DNA from: Oscillospiraceae bacterium
GTDB lineage: Bacteria > Bacillota > Clostridia > Oscillospirales > Ruminococcaceae
Assembly: GCA_016296165.1 (NCBI GenBank)
Contig: JAEDJV010000080.1
Location: 1 to 10,654, forward strand
Length of the DNA stretch: 10,654 nucleotides
Direction: 5' to 3'
The position numbers and the translations under genes were made by a program. The notes under the pieces are model-generated. The model saw only the letters and a program-made list of their open reading frames with translations, did not search any database and was not told the DNA's origin. Shown piece by piece: positions 1 to 6,600 of this stretch. Numbering within the stretch: position 1 is the stretch's first letter; each line of letters opens with the position of its first letter.

Positions 1-311
1 CAACAGAAACAACAAAGCCAACAGAAACAACAAAGCCAACAGAAACAACAAAGCCAACAGAAACAACAAAGCCGACGGAAACAACAAAGCCAACAGAAAC
101 AACAACAGTTACAACACCTGTTGAGGTAACTCCTGGTTACGGTGACGTTGACGGCAATGGCTCAGTAAATGCTCTTGATATTACAAAGCTCAAGCAGTAC
201 TTACTCCTCGTTGTTGGCAAGGATGCAGTTCCTAACGGCGACCTTAATAATGATGGAACAATCAATACAATTGACCTTGTTCGTCTTGTTAAGATTCTCC
301 TCAATGACTAA
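1..311 (+). CDS. Dockerin-containing secreted protein, C-terminal part (5' truncated)
   Basis: The reading frame enters from the left edge (first full codon at 3) and stops with TAA at 309-311, giving 102 visible residues. Residues 1-30 are five TETTKP repeats and 31-36 a degenerate sixth (TETTTV). A short Thr/Pro spacer leads to a type I dockerin at about 47-102. The dockerin has two EF-hand-like calcium loops. In the first the ligands are D48, D50, N52, N56 and D59; in the second D80, N82, D84, N88 and D91, each followed by a hydrophobic helix. Dockerins bind cohesins on scaffoldins, so the protein is probably a secreted cellulosome-type component, with the Thr/Pro repeat as a flexible linker from an upstream domain. 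That domain lies outside the window, so the catalytic or binding role cannot be named. A terminator follows 24 nt after the stop codon. Confidence 0.93.
   Translation, partial: TETTKPTETTKPTETTKPTETTKPTETTKPTETTTVTTPVEVTPGYGDVDGNGSVNALDITKLKQYLLLVVGKDAVPNGDLNNDGTINTIDLVRLVKILLND
3..92 (+). repeat. Five tandem 18-bp repeats encoding TETTKP
   Basis: Five head-to-tail 18-bp units, ACAGAAACAACAAAGCCA, encode Thr-Glu-Thr-Thr-Lys-Pro. The only differences are synonymous third-base changes: copy 4 ends CCG and copy 5 begins ACG. A degenerate sixth unit at 93-110 changes the last two codons. Because the array runs to the left edge, further copies may lie outside. Near-identity at the DNA level suggests recent expansion by slippage or unequal recombination. 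Confidence 0.95.
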
Positions 312-334
312 TTTAAATTAAATTAGATAATTTT

Positions 335-369
335 AAACCGGAACAGTTTAACTGTTCCGGTTTTGTTTT
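335..369 (+). terminator. Intrinsic terminator of the dockerin gene
   Basis: A perfect inverted repeat, CCGGAACAG-TTTAA-CTGTTCCGG (338-360), is extended by AAA/TTT on its flanks and followed by TTTTGTTTT. It begins 24 nt after the dockerin stop codon. The strong stem plus U-rich tail is a classic Rho-independent terminator for plus-strand transcription. Confidence 0.92.
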
Positions 370-405
370 AAAGATAATTAATAATACAGATAAATATTTG
401 AAATA

Positions 406-439
406 AAAAAATCCGTTCCAGTAATGAAACGGATTTTTT
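406..439 (-). terminator. Intrinsic terminator of the aro operon, likely bidirectional
   Basis: ATCCGTT (411-417) pairs with AACGGAT (428-434) across a 10-nt loop, and the stem is lengthened by A6/T5 flanks. Read on the minus strand it ends in a run of T residues just after the DUF4364 stop codon. On the plus strand a T run also follows, so it could back up the dockerin terminator. Together the two hairpins separate the converging transcription units and fill the 132-bp gap between the genes. Confidence 0.9.
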
Positions 440-443
440 ATTA

Positions 444-989
444 TTAATCAGAATTAATATATTTTTTGTGTAGAATATAATCTATAAAGTTTGAATAGAA
501 CGCAGAAGGATCGACACTTATCTGTTCTCCAAGAAGTTCAGCCTGTGTTCTGTTTCCGGCAAGGAGCTTAAACTCAAAAAGATTTTTATTTCCTTCGGAA
601 ATGCCGCAAATGAGTTTACAGCCTTCAGCACAGTCTTCGTAATCGATTGATAAACTTGCGTTTTTAAGTTGATTCGCTTTATACTGCATTGCAGAATACA
701 TTAATCTGTCACGAAAAGAACGCTGTACATACTTTGAAAAATCCTTTACAAAGGTCTTCCCCTTGTTGCTAAGAGAGAAAAACATACGACCGTTTTCAGA
801 AGCGTCTGACAGAATAGTGTCGTTAACCAGAAGATCGTCAACAGCTTCATTGTAGTAGAAGTAATTTATAGTTCCGGATTCTACGGCGATATCATACAGG
901 GCTTCAGAATCAATCGGATTTTCAAGGTTATACAAAAGATAACAGATAAGAATTTTTACAGAATTAAGATCATTAGGCTGATATTCCAT
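444..989 (-). CDS. DUF4364 family protein, predicted winged-helix protein
   Basis: The 181-residue product resembles the clostridial DUF4364 family, whose function is unknown to me. The N-terminal half (SVKILICYLLYNLENPIDSE, then GTINYFYYNEAVDDLL and FFSLSNKGKTFV) has the helix-helix-helix plus wing pattern of small winged-helix regulators. The C-terminal half is an alpha/beta segment (about 112-181) with no motif I can assign. I see no signal peptide or membrane segment. The start at 989 is preferred: AGGGGGG (999-1005) lies 9 nt upstream, whereas it would directly abut the alternative ATG at 998, which adds three residues. The gene is last in the aro operon, about 33 nt after aroC, and ends just before a terminator. 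A role as regulator is an inference from fold only; family membership is fairly sure. Confidence 0.8.
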   Translation of the reverse strand: MEYQPNDLNSVKILICYLLYNLENPIDSEALYDIAVESGTINYFYYNEAVDDLLVNDTILSDASENGRMFFSLSNKGKTFVKDFSKYVQRSFRDRLMYSAMQYKANQLKNASLSIDYEDCAEGCKLICGISEGNKNLFEFKLLAGNRTQAELLGEQISVDPSAFYSNFIDYILHKKYINSD

Positions 990-998
990 AAGAGTCAT

Positions 999-1005
999 CC
1001 CCCCT
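999..1005 (-). promoter_or_regulatory. Ribosome binding site of the DUF4364 gene
   Basis: On the minus strand, AGGGGGG sits 9 nt before the ATG at 989 but 0 nt before the ATG at 998. The spacing therefore favours the inner start. The site lies in the short gap after the aroC stop codon. Confidence 0.6.
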
Positions 1006-1022
1006 ACATATCTATAAATTCA

Positions 1023-2114
1023 TCAAAAATTAGGATAGTCAAGAATATGATTGAGTATTGCGAGATTAACTGCTGATTCAACACAAGGCACAGCTCTTGG
1101 AACGATACATGGATCATGTCTGCCTTTTATAGTTATAACGTCATTGGAAAGACGTGTATAATCAATTGTTTTCTGAGGTTGAGAGATTGAAGGTGTAGGT
1201 TTTACAGCAACCCTTAGGACAAGTGGCATACCAGATGAGATACCGCCAAGAATACCACCATGATTATTTGTTTTAGTAAGAACATGACCATGGTCATCCA
1301 CGTAAAACTCATCGTTATTCTGACTGCCGAGCATTTCAGCAGCTTTGAATCCTGCACCGAATTCGATACCCTTTACAGCAGGAATACCGAAAATAAGCTG
1401 TGAAATAGTATTCTCAAGTCCGTCAAAAATAGGAGAACCTATACCGGCAGGAATATTAATGCTTGCACATTCAATAATACCGCCAAGTGAATCAAGAGCC
1501 ATTCTTGCTTTGTCCACATCTTTGATCATAAGTTCACCGGCTTTGTCGTCAATAACCGGGAATTCTTTTTTTCTAATGTTAAGAATCTCATCACGCGTAA
1601 CATTAGTATAAGTAAATTCCTTATCCTTAATTCCATGAATAGCAGCTATATGAGCTCCTGTGTAGATTCCTCTTCTCTCAAGAATCTGTGCGCATATCGC
1701 ACCCGCGAAAACCAGAGGAGCAGTTAGTCTGCCGGAAAAATGCCCGCCGCCTCTTACATCATTGAATCCCTGATAACGTTTAGCACCGGTATAGTCTGCG
1801 TGACCGGGACGAGCAAGTGTTTTTACATTGTTATAATCACTTGAGTGAGTATCTGTGTTAGGTATGACAGCGCAGAGTGGTGTACCTGTTGTTCTGTTAT
1901 TGTAGAGACCTGACATGATCTGAGGTATATCTTTCTCTGAACGAGGTGTAGAGGTCTTGTTTTTCTTAGGCGCACGTCTTGACATAAACTGCTGAAGATC
2001 ATCCATCCGGATGTATTCTCCAGGCGGAAGGTTGTCAATTACAACGCCAATTCCTGCGCCGTGTGACTCACCGAATATTGAAATTGAGATACGGTTATTC
2101 CAAAGTGATGCCAT
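1023..2114 (-). CDS. aroC: Chorismate synthase
   Basis: Catalyses the last shikimate step: FMN-dependent removal of phosphate from EPSP to give chorismate, the branch point to aromatic amino acids and folate. The protein is 363 residues, full length for the family. Signature segments include FGESHG (14-19), SRRAPK (45-50), RPGHADYTG (102-110), GGGHFSGRLTAP (122-133), GIEFGAGF (249-256), NNHGGILGGISSG (283-295), KPTPSI (305-310) and GRHDPCIVPRAVP (331-343). H18 and H105 match the two family catalytic histidines. The ATG at 2114 follows AGGAGG (2126-2131) with a rather long 11-nt spacing. The first 20 nt overlap the end of aroA in another frame, suggesting translational coupling. It is the third gene of the aroB-aroA-aroC-DUF4364 operon. 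Identification is secure. Confidence 0.97.
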   Translation of the reverse strand: MASLWNNRISISIFGESHGAGIGVVIDNLPPGEYIRMDDLQQFMSRRAPKKNKTSTPRSEKDIPQIMSGLYNNRTTGTPLCAVIPNTDTHSSDYNNVKTLARPGHADYTGAKRYQGFNDVRGGGHFSGRLTAPLVFAGAICAQILERRGIYTGAHIAAIHGIKDKEFTYTNVTRDEILNIRKKEFPVIDDKAGELMIKDVDKARMALDSLGGIIECASINIPAGIGSPIFDGLENTISQLIFGIPAVKGIEFGAGFKAAEMLGSQNNDEFYVDDHGHVLTKTNNHGGILGGISSGMPLVLRVAVKPTPSISQPQKTIDYTRLSNDVITIKGRHDPCIVPRAVPCVESAVNLAILNHILDYPNF

Positions 2115-3342
2115 TCTCTGTTTTTCCTCCTAAATTAATGAAATCATTCAAAAAATCAGGATATGATTTTCTGATGGATTCAAAGTTTAATATTGTAACA
2201 TTGCCGTCTGAAACTGTCGAAGCAATAGAAGCAGCCATAGCAATTCTGTGATCGTTAAAACTGTCAACAGTACCTCCTGTAAAATGAGATACAGGAGTAA
2301 TGATAAGTCCGTCATCGGTGATTTTTACATTTCCGCCGAGATTGTTAATCATATGCGCAGTTGTTTCCAGACGATCGCTTTCCTTTATTCTTAGCCTTTC
2401 AGCATTGGTTATGTGGGTAACACATGATGAAACTGAAGCCATAACTGAAATAGCAGGAACAAGATCCGGGATATCTGAAACATTGATATAAACAGGTTCA
2501 GAGATTCCTGCTTTTTTATTATAGCACATAAGTTCGGCTATTTCAATGATTTTCTTGTCTCCCTGAGATGATAAGTCAGGATTCGGGAGATTGGTAATAG
2601 TCACGTCATTGCCAAGCGTATTAGCAGCAACAAAAAATGCAGCCTGTGAAAAGTCCGCTTCAGAAGTAAAGTCTGCTGGTGTATATTTCTGATTGCCTTT
2701 AATGAAATATCCGTATTCAGTTTTCTCGACTGTGATACCAAAATGTTTCAGGCAGTCGATTGTTATATTTACATAAGGTTCAGATTCGAGACGTGAGGTA
2801 AGTTTTATTACAGAATCCTCTTTGCACAGAGGGAGAGCGAGGAGCAGACCGGTTATGAACTGGGATGAAACATTCCCTTCAACCTGAAATTCACCGCCGC
2901 AAAGAGTTCCTTTTACAGTAAACGGCATTGTGTTATTATAGTAAAAAGTAATTCCGTTTTTCGAAAGTTCTCTTGTGTAGATATTTATCGGTCTTTCAGG
3001 AAGACGTCCTTTTCCGAAAAATGTTGACTCTGTCCCGAGTGCGCAGGCAACAGGGATTATGAATCTTAGTGTAGAGCCACTCTCACCGCATCTTAAGTCC
3101 GCCTTTTCAGATGCCTTGCTTATACCATGAACTTCGATTACGTCTTTATCAGTTATAAACTCAGCCCCAAGTTCTGTGAGCGTATCCATGGTAGCTAGAA
3201 TATCCTGCGAGATGCTTATGTTCCTTATATATGAAACACCATTGGCAAGTGCAGCGCATATGAGAGCACGATGAGAAATACTTTTTGACGAAGGAATATT
3301 TACGTTTCCGGAAAGTTTTCCGGGTAGTATAGTAATATTCAT
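2095..3342 (-). CDS. aroA: 3-phosphoshikimate 1-carboxyvinyltransferase (EPSP synthase)
   Basis: Transfers the enolpyruvyl group of PEP to shikimate 3-phosphate, making EPSP, the substrate of the neighbouring AroC. The 415-residue length is normal for the two-domain inside-out alpha/beta fold. Visible motifs: substrate-binding SSKSISHRAL (18-27), the PEP-site loop GESGSTLRF (86-94), QFITGLLLALPL (161-172), catalytic D293 in DIPDLVPA, RIKESDRLE (318-326), NDHRIAMA (363-370) and the C-terminal KSYPDF (392-397). The PEP-site loop differs from the NAGTAMRP of E. coli-type enzymes, although the central Gly is kept; the effect on glyphosate response cannot be read from this alone. The ATG at 3342 has AGGAGGT (3348-3354) 5 nt upstream, 14 nt after the aroB stop. 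The 3' end overlaps aroC by 20 nt. Confidence 0.97.
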   Translation of the reverse strand: MNITILPGKLSGNVNIPSSKSISHRALICAALANGVSYIRNISISQDILATMDTLTELGAEFITDKDVIEVHGISKASEKADLRCGESGSTLRFIIPVACALGTESTFFGKGRLPERPINIYTRELSKNGITFYYNNTMPFTVKGTLCGGEFQVEGNVSSQFITGLLLALPLCKEDSVIKLTSRLESEPYVNITIDCLKHFGITVEKTEYGYFIKGNQKYTPADFTSEADFSQAAFFVAANTLGNDVTITNLPNPDLSSQGDKKIIEIAELMCYNKKAGISEPVYINVSDIPDLVPAISVMASVSSCVTHITNAERLRIKESDRLETTAHMINNLGGNVKITDDGLIITPVSHFTGGTVDSFNDHRIAMAASIASTVSDGNVTILNFESIRKSYPDFLNDFINLGGKTENGITLE

Positions 3343-3356
3343 TTTATACCTCCTGT

Positions 3357-4415
3357 TTATGCCTCCATATATTTTTTGAATTCAGAGAAAGGCATTTTTC
3401 TGATTGATGAAGTTCCGATATCGCTGCAGATAATTGCGTTAATAGAAGTTGATTCGCATTTCTTGTCATTGCTGCAGAGGGGAACAAGTTCATCAAGAGA
3501 AGCTTCTGTTACAAGAGGCAGTTTATATGAAGTGATAACCTCGTCAAGAGCTTTAAGGCAGTTTTCGGAACAATCGCTGTGTTTTACAGCCTGTTCAGTA
3601 ATTGCATGCATACCGGCAGCAACAGCACTTCCGTGTGTATATCCTGTGTAGTTAAAATAATTTTCAATTGCATGTCCGATTGTGTGGCCGAAGTTGAGAA
3701 GCATACGTTCACCTTTGTCAAATTCATCGTTGGCAACAATCTCACTTTTGATTGAGACACATCTGCAGATAATATCGTCAATTACGTCAAAATAATTATC
3801 TATGCTGTGCGAAGCTATTATGTCAAAAAGTTCTCTGCTTCTTATCATGCCGTATTTTATTGCTTCAGCCATTCCGTCTGAAACTATTTCCGGTGATAAT
3901 GTTTTAAGGGTAAGAGGATCGCAGATAACAAGTTCAGGCTGCTTGAAGGCACCTACAAGATTCTTTCCGCAGGAGAGGTTTATTGCAGTTTTACCTCCGA
4001 CTGAACTGTCAATCTGTGCAAGAAGAGTGGTCGGGATCTGAATAAAACTAATTCCTCTCAGATAAGTAGCTGCGGCGTATCCTGTGATATCACCTGTAAC
4101 ACCGCCGCCGAGTGCGATAACACAGTCGGATCTGGTGATATTGTTTTCTGCAAGGAAGTTATAGATACGATTTAGTGTATCAGAGCATTTTGAAGTTTCA
4201 CCGTTTTTAAAAACAAATCTGACAGTTTTAAATCCGTCCTCTTCAAGTGAGGAAATCACATCTTTGGAATAAATACTGTCAACAATATCATCTGTGATAA
4301 TAGCTGCGTATTTTGTTTTTGTAACTTCAGAGATAAGTTCTCCGCATCGGGAAATAAGTCCTTTTCCAACAAGTACTTCATATGGCTTTGAAGCTTTTAC
4401 GGCAATTTTTTTCAT
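3357..4415 (-). CDS. aroB: 3-dehydroquinate synthase
   Basis: Converts DAHP to 3-dehydroquinate, the second shikimate step, using NAD+ and a divalent metal in the cytoplasm. The protein has 352 residues, typical for AroB. The NAD-binding stretch ALGGGVTGDITGYAAATYLR lies at 101-120, and the substrate-contact segment IPTTLLAQIDSSVGGKTAIN at 127-146. The metal ligands are recognisable as E184 (AEAIKYG), H244 (FGHTIGH) and H261 (YTHG). The DKK near residue 317 is also characteristic. The ATG at 4415 is preceded by AAAGGATG at about 12 nt, a weaker site than those of aroA and aroC. It is the first gene of the operon, with a promoter at 4458-4486 and a leader of only about 35 nt. That leaves no room for a T-box or riboswitch, so control would have to be at the promoter. 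Confidence 0.97.
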   Translation of the reverse strand: MKKIAVKASKPYEVLVGKGLISRCGELISEVTKTKYAAIITDDIVDSIYSKDVISSLEEDGFKTVRFVFKNGETSKCSDTLNRIYNFLAENNITRSDCVIALGGGVTGDITGYAAATYLRGISFIQIPTTLLAQIDSSVGGKTAINLSCGKNLVGAFKQPELVICDPLTLKTLSPEIVSDGMAEAIKYGMIRSRELFDIIASHSIDNYFDVIDDIICRCVSIKSEIVANDEFDKGERMLLNFGHTIGHAIENYFNYTGYTHGSAVAAGMHAITEQAVKHSDCSENCLKALDEVITSYKLPLVTEASLDELVPLCSNDKKCESTSINAIICSDIGTSSIRKMPFSEFKKYMEA

Positions 4416-4457
4416 TACTGGGATTCATCCTTTCAAATTGAATACATGGATATAAAA

Positions 4458-4486
4458 ATTATACTATATAGTATAAAAAAAGTCAA
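4458..4486 (-). promoter_or_regulatory. Sigma-A type promoter of the aro operon
   Basis: On the minus strand, TTGACT (4486-4481) is followed by a 17-bp spacer and TATAAT (4463-4458), almost a full match to the housekeeping sigma consensus. Transcription should begin near 4451, about 35 nt before the aroB ATG. A/T-rich DNA upstream of the -35 could act as an UP element. Confidence 0.85.
4459..4476. promoter_or_regulatory. 18-bp perfect palindrome in the aro promoter (candidate operator)
   Basis: TTATACTATATAGTATAA reads identically on both strands. It covers most of the -10 element and the downstream part of the spacer of the aroB promoter, where a bound dimeric repressor would block RNA polymerase. 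Being mostly A and T, it could also be chance in a low-GC intergenic region. I cannot assign it to a known regulator family. Confidence 0.5.
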
Positions 4487-4519
4487 TTGTTTAGAAATCA
4501 CTTTATTAAATTAAAAAAC

Positions 4520-4548
4520 TTGATTTATTAAGCTTTTAGTGGTATAAT
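4520..4548 (+). promoter_or_regulatory. Sigma-A type promoter of the yicC-rsmB operon (extended -10)
   Basis: TTGATT (4520-4525), a 17-bp spacer and TATAAT (4543-4548) are present. TG at 4540-4541 makes an extended -10 (TGGTATAAT). The A/T-rich stretch 4503-4519 may act as an UP element. Predicted transcription start is about 4555, giving an 80-nt leader before yicC. The -35 boxes of this and the aro promoter are 33 bp apart and point away from each other. Confidence 0.85.
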
Positions 4549-4636
4549 ATTAGAATGAGTATATTGGAGATGTATTGTTATTTTAAGGAAAATACATATT
4601 TATCTTCATTAATTTATAAGACAGAGGTGATAAGAT

Positions 4637-5515
4637 ATGATGAGAAGTATGACAGGTTTCGGACGTGAGAGAATGATGCTCAACGGCAGAGATATTCTTG
4701 TTGAAGTCAGATCAGTAAATCACAGATACAACGAGCTTTCAGTAAAACTTTCCAGAGCATATATGTATCTTGAAGAACCTCTGAAAAAACTTGTTCAGGA
4801 CAATATTTCGCGAGGAAAAACAGAGATTTCTGTTACAATAACAAATATATCTGCTCCTGATACATCTATTGAGGTAAATACATCTGTTGCAAGAGGATAT
4901 ATCGATGCCCTCAGAAAATCAAATGAAGAACTCGGACTTATGGATGACCTTTCACTTTCCAGAATCATCAGATTTCAGGATATTTTTACGGTTGTAAAAG
5001 CCGCAGATGATGAAGACGCAGTCTGGAATGATGTAAAAACAGTTGCTCAGTCAGCTCTTTCAAAATTTGTATCAATGCGTGAGGCTGAAGGTGCAAAGAT
5101 GAAAGAAGATGTCCTGATGAGACTTGAACTGATTGAAAAGATGGTTTCATTTATCGAGGAAAAATCCCCTGAAACTACTGTGGCATACAGGGAAAAACTT
5201 TATGCAAAGCTTACCGAACTGCTTTCAGGGCAGCAGATTGATGAACAGAGGATTTTAACAGAGGCTGCAATTTTTTCTGAAAAGATTGCAGTTGATGAGG
5301 AAACAGTAAGGCTAAGAAGCCATATTTCACAGTTCCGTACTCTGCTTGAGACGGAGAGTATTGTCGGAAGAAAACTTGATTTTCTTGTTCAGGAAATGAA
5401 CCGTGAGGCAAATACAACTGGTTCAAAGGCTCAGAATATAGACATAACAAGGACTGTTATTGATATTAAGTCTGAAATTGAAAAGATTCGTGAGCAGATT
5501 CAGAATATCGAATAA
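4637..5515 (+). CDS. yicC: YicC/YloC family endoribonuclease
   Basis: The 292-residue protein is full length for the family. It opens with RSMTGFGRE (3-11), the YicC N-terminal signature, and ends in the DUF1732 domain. Conserved segments there are the LTEAAIFSEKIAVDEETVRL region (207-226), GRKLDFLVQEMNREANTTGSK (244-264) and the terminal REQIQNIE (285-292). Members in E. coli (YicC) and B. subtilis (YloC) have been reported to be endoribonucleases; that activity is taken from the family. Much of 155-292 is helical and charged. The start at 4637 gives MMRSMTGFG, matching the usual MIRSMTGFG; GAGGTGA (4624-4630) lies 6 nt upstream. The ATG at 4640 cannot be fully excluded. It is the first gene of the operon, with remA 12 nt downstream. 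Confidence 0.95.
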   Translation: MMRSMTGFGRERMMLNGRDILVEVRSVNHRYNELSVKLSRAYMYLEEPLKKLVQDNISRGKTEISVTITNISAPDTSIEVNTSVARGYIDALRKSNEELGLMDDLSLSRIIRFQDIFTVVKAADDEDAVWNDVKTVAQSALSKFVSMREAEGAKMKEDVLMRLELIEKMVSFIEEKSPETTVAYREKLYAKLTELLSGQQIDEQRILTEAAIFSEKIAVDEETVRLRSHISQFRTLLETESIVGRKLDFLVQEMNREANTTGSKAQNIDITRTVIDIKSEIEKIREQIQNIE

Positions 5516-5527
5516 GGCAGGTTTTCT

Positions 5528-5785
5528 ATGAAACTAATCAATATCGGTTATGGTAATATGGTCTCTGCACAGAGACTTGTATCTATAGTCAGTCCGGAAT
5601 CAGCGCCGGTAAAAAGAATTGTTCAGGATTCACGCGACAAAGGCATGCTTATTGATGCTACATGTGGAAGAAGGACAAGGGCAGTACTTATTATGGATAG
5701 TGAGCATGTTATTCTTTCAGCTGTACAGCCTGAAACCATAGCGTTGCGATGTGATGATGAGAAAGGAAGTGGAACTGATGGATAA
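5528..5785 (+). CDS. remA: RemA/YlzA family DNA-binding regulator (DUF370)
   Basis: The 85-residue protein matches the RemA family closely: [57 protein letters not shown] and [15 protein letters not shown]. In B. subtilis RemA is a small oligomeric DNA-binding protein that activates biofilm matrix and osmoprotection genes; the targets in this organism are unknown. The usual IDATYGRR motif has Cys instead of Tyr here. The final residues after the conserved core (about 76-85) are acidic and Gly-rich and lie partly over the gmk start. The ATG at 5528 has AAGGCAGG (5514-5521) 6 nt upstream. The stop codon overlaps the gmk start by 8 nt (ATGGATAA). Position between yicC and gmk is the conserved one in Bacillota. 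Confidence 0.95.
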   Translation: MKLINIGYGNMVSAQRLVSIVSPESAPVKRIVQDSRDKGMLIDATCGRRTRAVLIMDSEHVILSAVQPETIALRCDDEKGSGTDG

Positions 5786-6383
5786 GGGAATACTTATTGT
5801 TGTTTCCGCACCGTCCGGATGCGGAAAAGGAACAATTCTCGGAGAAGTACTTAAGGATGAAAAATTCTATTACTCTGTATCAGCTACAACCAGATCACCA
5901 AGACCAGGTGAAACTGACGGGGTTAATTATCATTTTCTTGGTAAAGAGCAGTTTGAGGAGCTCATTTCAAAAGACGGTATGCTCGAATACGCTTCATACT
6001 GTGGCAATTATTACGGAACTCCAAGAGACAAGGTACTTGAAAAGATAAATGAAGGCAAAAATGTAATCCTTGAGATAGAAGTTCAGGGTGCCATGCAGAT
6101 TAAGAAAAAATGCCCTGAGGCAGTTTTCGTTTTCATAGCGCCGCCTTCGGTGTCGGAGCTCAGAAACAGACTTGTGAACAGAGGTACTGAAACTGCTGAA
6201 GTTATTGAACAGAGAGTTTCTGAAGCGGCACAGGAAATACAGCATGCTTACGAATACGATTATGTAGTTGTAAATGATGATCTTCAGCAGGCTATCAGCG
6301 ATTTTAAAGCAGTAGTACGGGCAGAAGAAATTAAAACTGTAAACCAGAAGAATATTATTGATGAGGTGTTAAAAAATGCTTAG
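5778..6383 (+). CDS. gmk: Guanylate kinase
   Basis: Phosphorylates GMP (and dGMP) to GDP with ATP, an essential step in guanine nucleotide supply. The 201-residue protein has the P-loop SGCGKGT (13-19), the GMP-binding TTRSPRPGE (37-45), YGTPR (79-83) and LEIEVQGA (98-105), where the usual LEID carries Glu in place of Asp. The frame is open back to an ATG at 5751, but [14 protein letters not shown] from 5778 matches the family's N-terminus. AAAGGAAGTGG precedes it at suitable distance, and the longer version would only add residues inside remA. In Bacillota this enzyme is a known (p)ppGpp target; nothing in the sequence contradicts that, but it cannot be confirmed here. It overlaps remA and rpoZ by 8 nt each. 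Confidence 0.96.
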   Translation: MDKGILIVVSAPSGCGKGTILGEVLKDEKFYYSVSATTRSPRPGETDGVNYHFLGKEQFEELISKDGMLEYASYCGNYYGTPRDKVLEKINEGKNVILEIEVQGAMQIKKKCPEAVFVFIAPPSVSELRNRLVNRGTETAEVIEQRVSEAAQEIQHAYEYDYVVVNDDLQQAISDFKAVVRAEEIKTVNQKNIIDEVLKNA

Positions 6384-6600
6384 ACCGGCTATTACACAGA
6401 TTATTACAAAGAATGAAAGTTACTACTCACTCGTTATCGGGGTTGCAAAGAGAGCAAGAGAAATTGCTGACGAGCTTTGCGAAAAAAATGAAGTTCTTAA
6501 AGAAAAGCCAGTTAAGACAGCTGTTGAAGAATTCGCAAGCGGAAAATACAAGATAGTTGAATATTCCGAACCTGAAACTGAAAAAGAAACAGTTTACTAA
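6376..6600 (+). CDS. rpoZ: DNA-directed RNA polymerase subunit omega
   Basis: The 74-residue protein is the omega subunit, which assists folding and assembly of the beta' subunit. Family features are the N-terminal LRPAI, then ESYYSLVIGVAKRAREIADE (15-34), matching the conserved KYxLVxxxAKRAR helix, and a short acidic tail with little conservation. The start at 6376 has GAGGTG (6363-6368) 7 nt upstream, and the ATGCTTAG at the junction overlaps the gmk stop by 8 nt. The gene sits directly after gmk, as in other Bacillota, and its stop codon shares one base with the priA start (TAATG). Confidence 0.94.
   Translation: MLRPAITQIITKNESYYSLVIGVAKRAREIADELCEKNEVLKEKPVKTAVEEFASGKYKIVEYSEPETEKETVY

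Noticed and set aside
3..110. CRISPR array or phage-type repeat at the left edge
   Set aside because: The 18-bp units are directly tandem without spacers and are in frame with a dockerin, so they are a protein-coding repeat.
990..998. Three-residue N-terminal extension of the DUF4364 protein from the ATG at 998
   Set aside because: The only Shine-Dalgarno-like sequence abuts that ATG, while spacing to the ATG at 989 is 9 nt.
4416..4457. T-box, riboswitch or attenuator in front of aroB
   Set aside because: The leader from the predicted start is only about 35 nt and has no stem-loop with a U tract.
4459..4476. NrdR-type box as identity of the aro promoter palindrome
   Set aside because: The central CTATATAG resembles it, but the arms are spaced 2 bp closer than in the usual NrdR box and aro genes are not a known target.
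4555..4668. A 37-codon open frame starting with ATG at the predicted transcription start and overlapping the yicC start
   Set aside because: It has no ribosome binding site and would have to be a leaderless gene. The peptide has no recognisable features and the frame ends in yicC. Chance is more likely.
5751..5777. Upstream gmk start giving nine extra residues (MMMRKEVEL)
   Set aside because: These residues are not part of the family N-terminus and lie inside remA; the ATG at 5778 is better supported.
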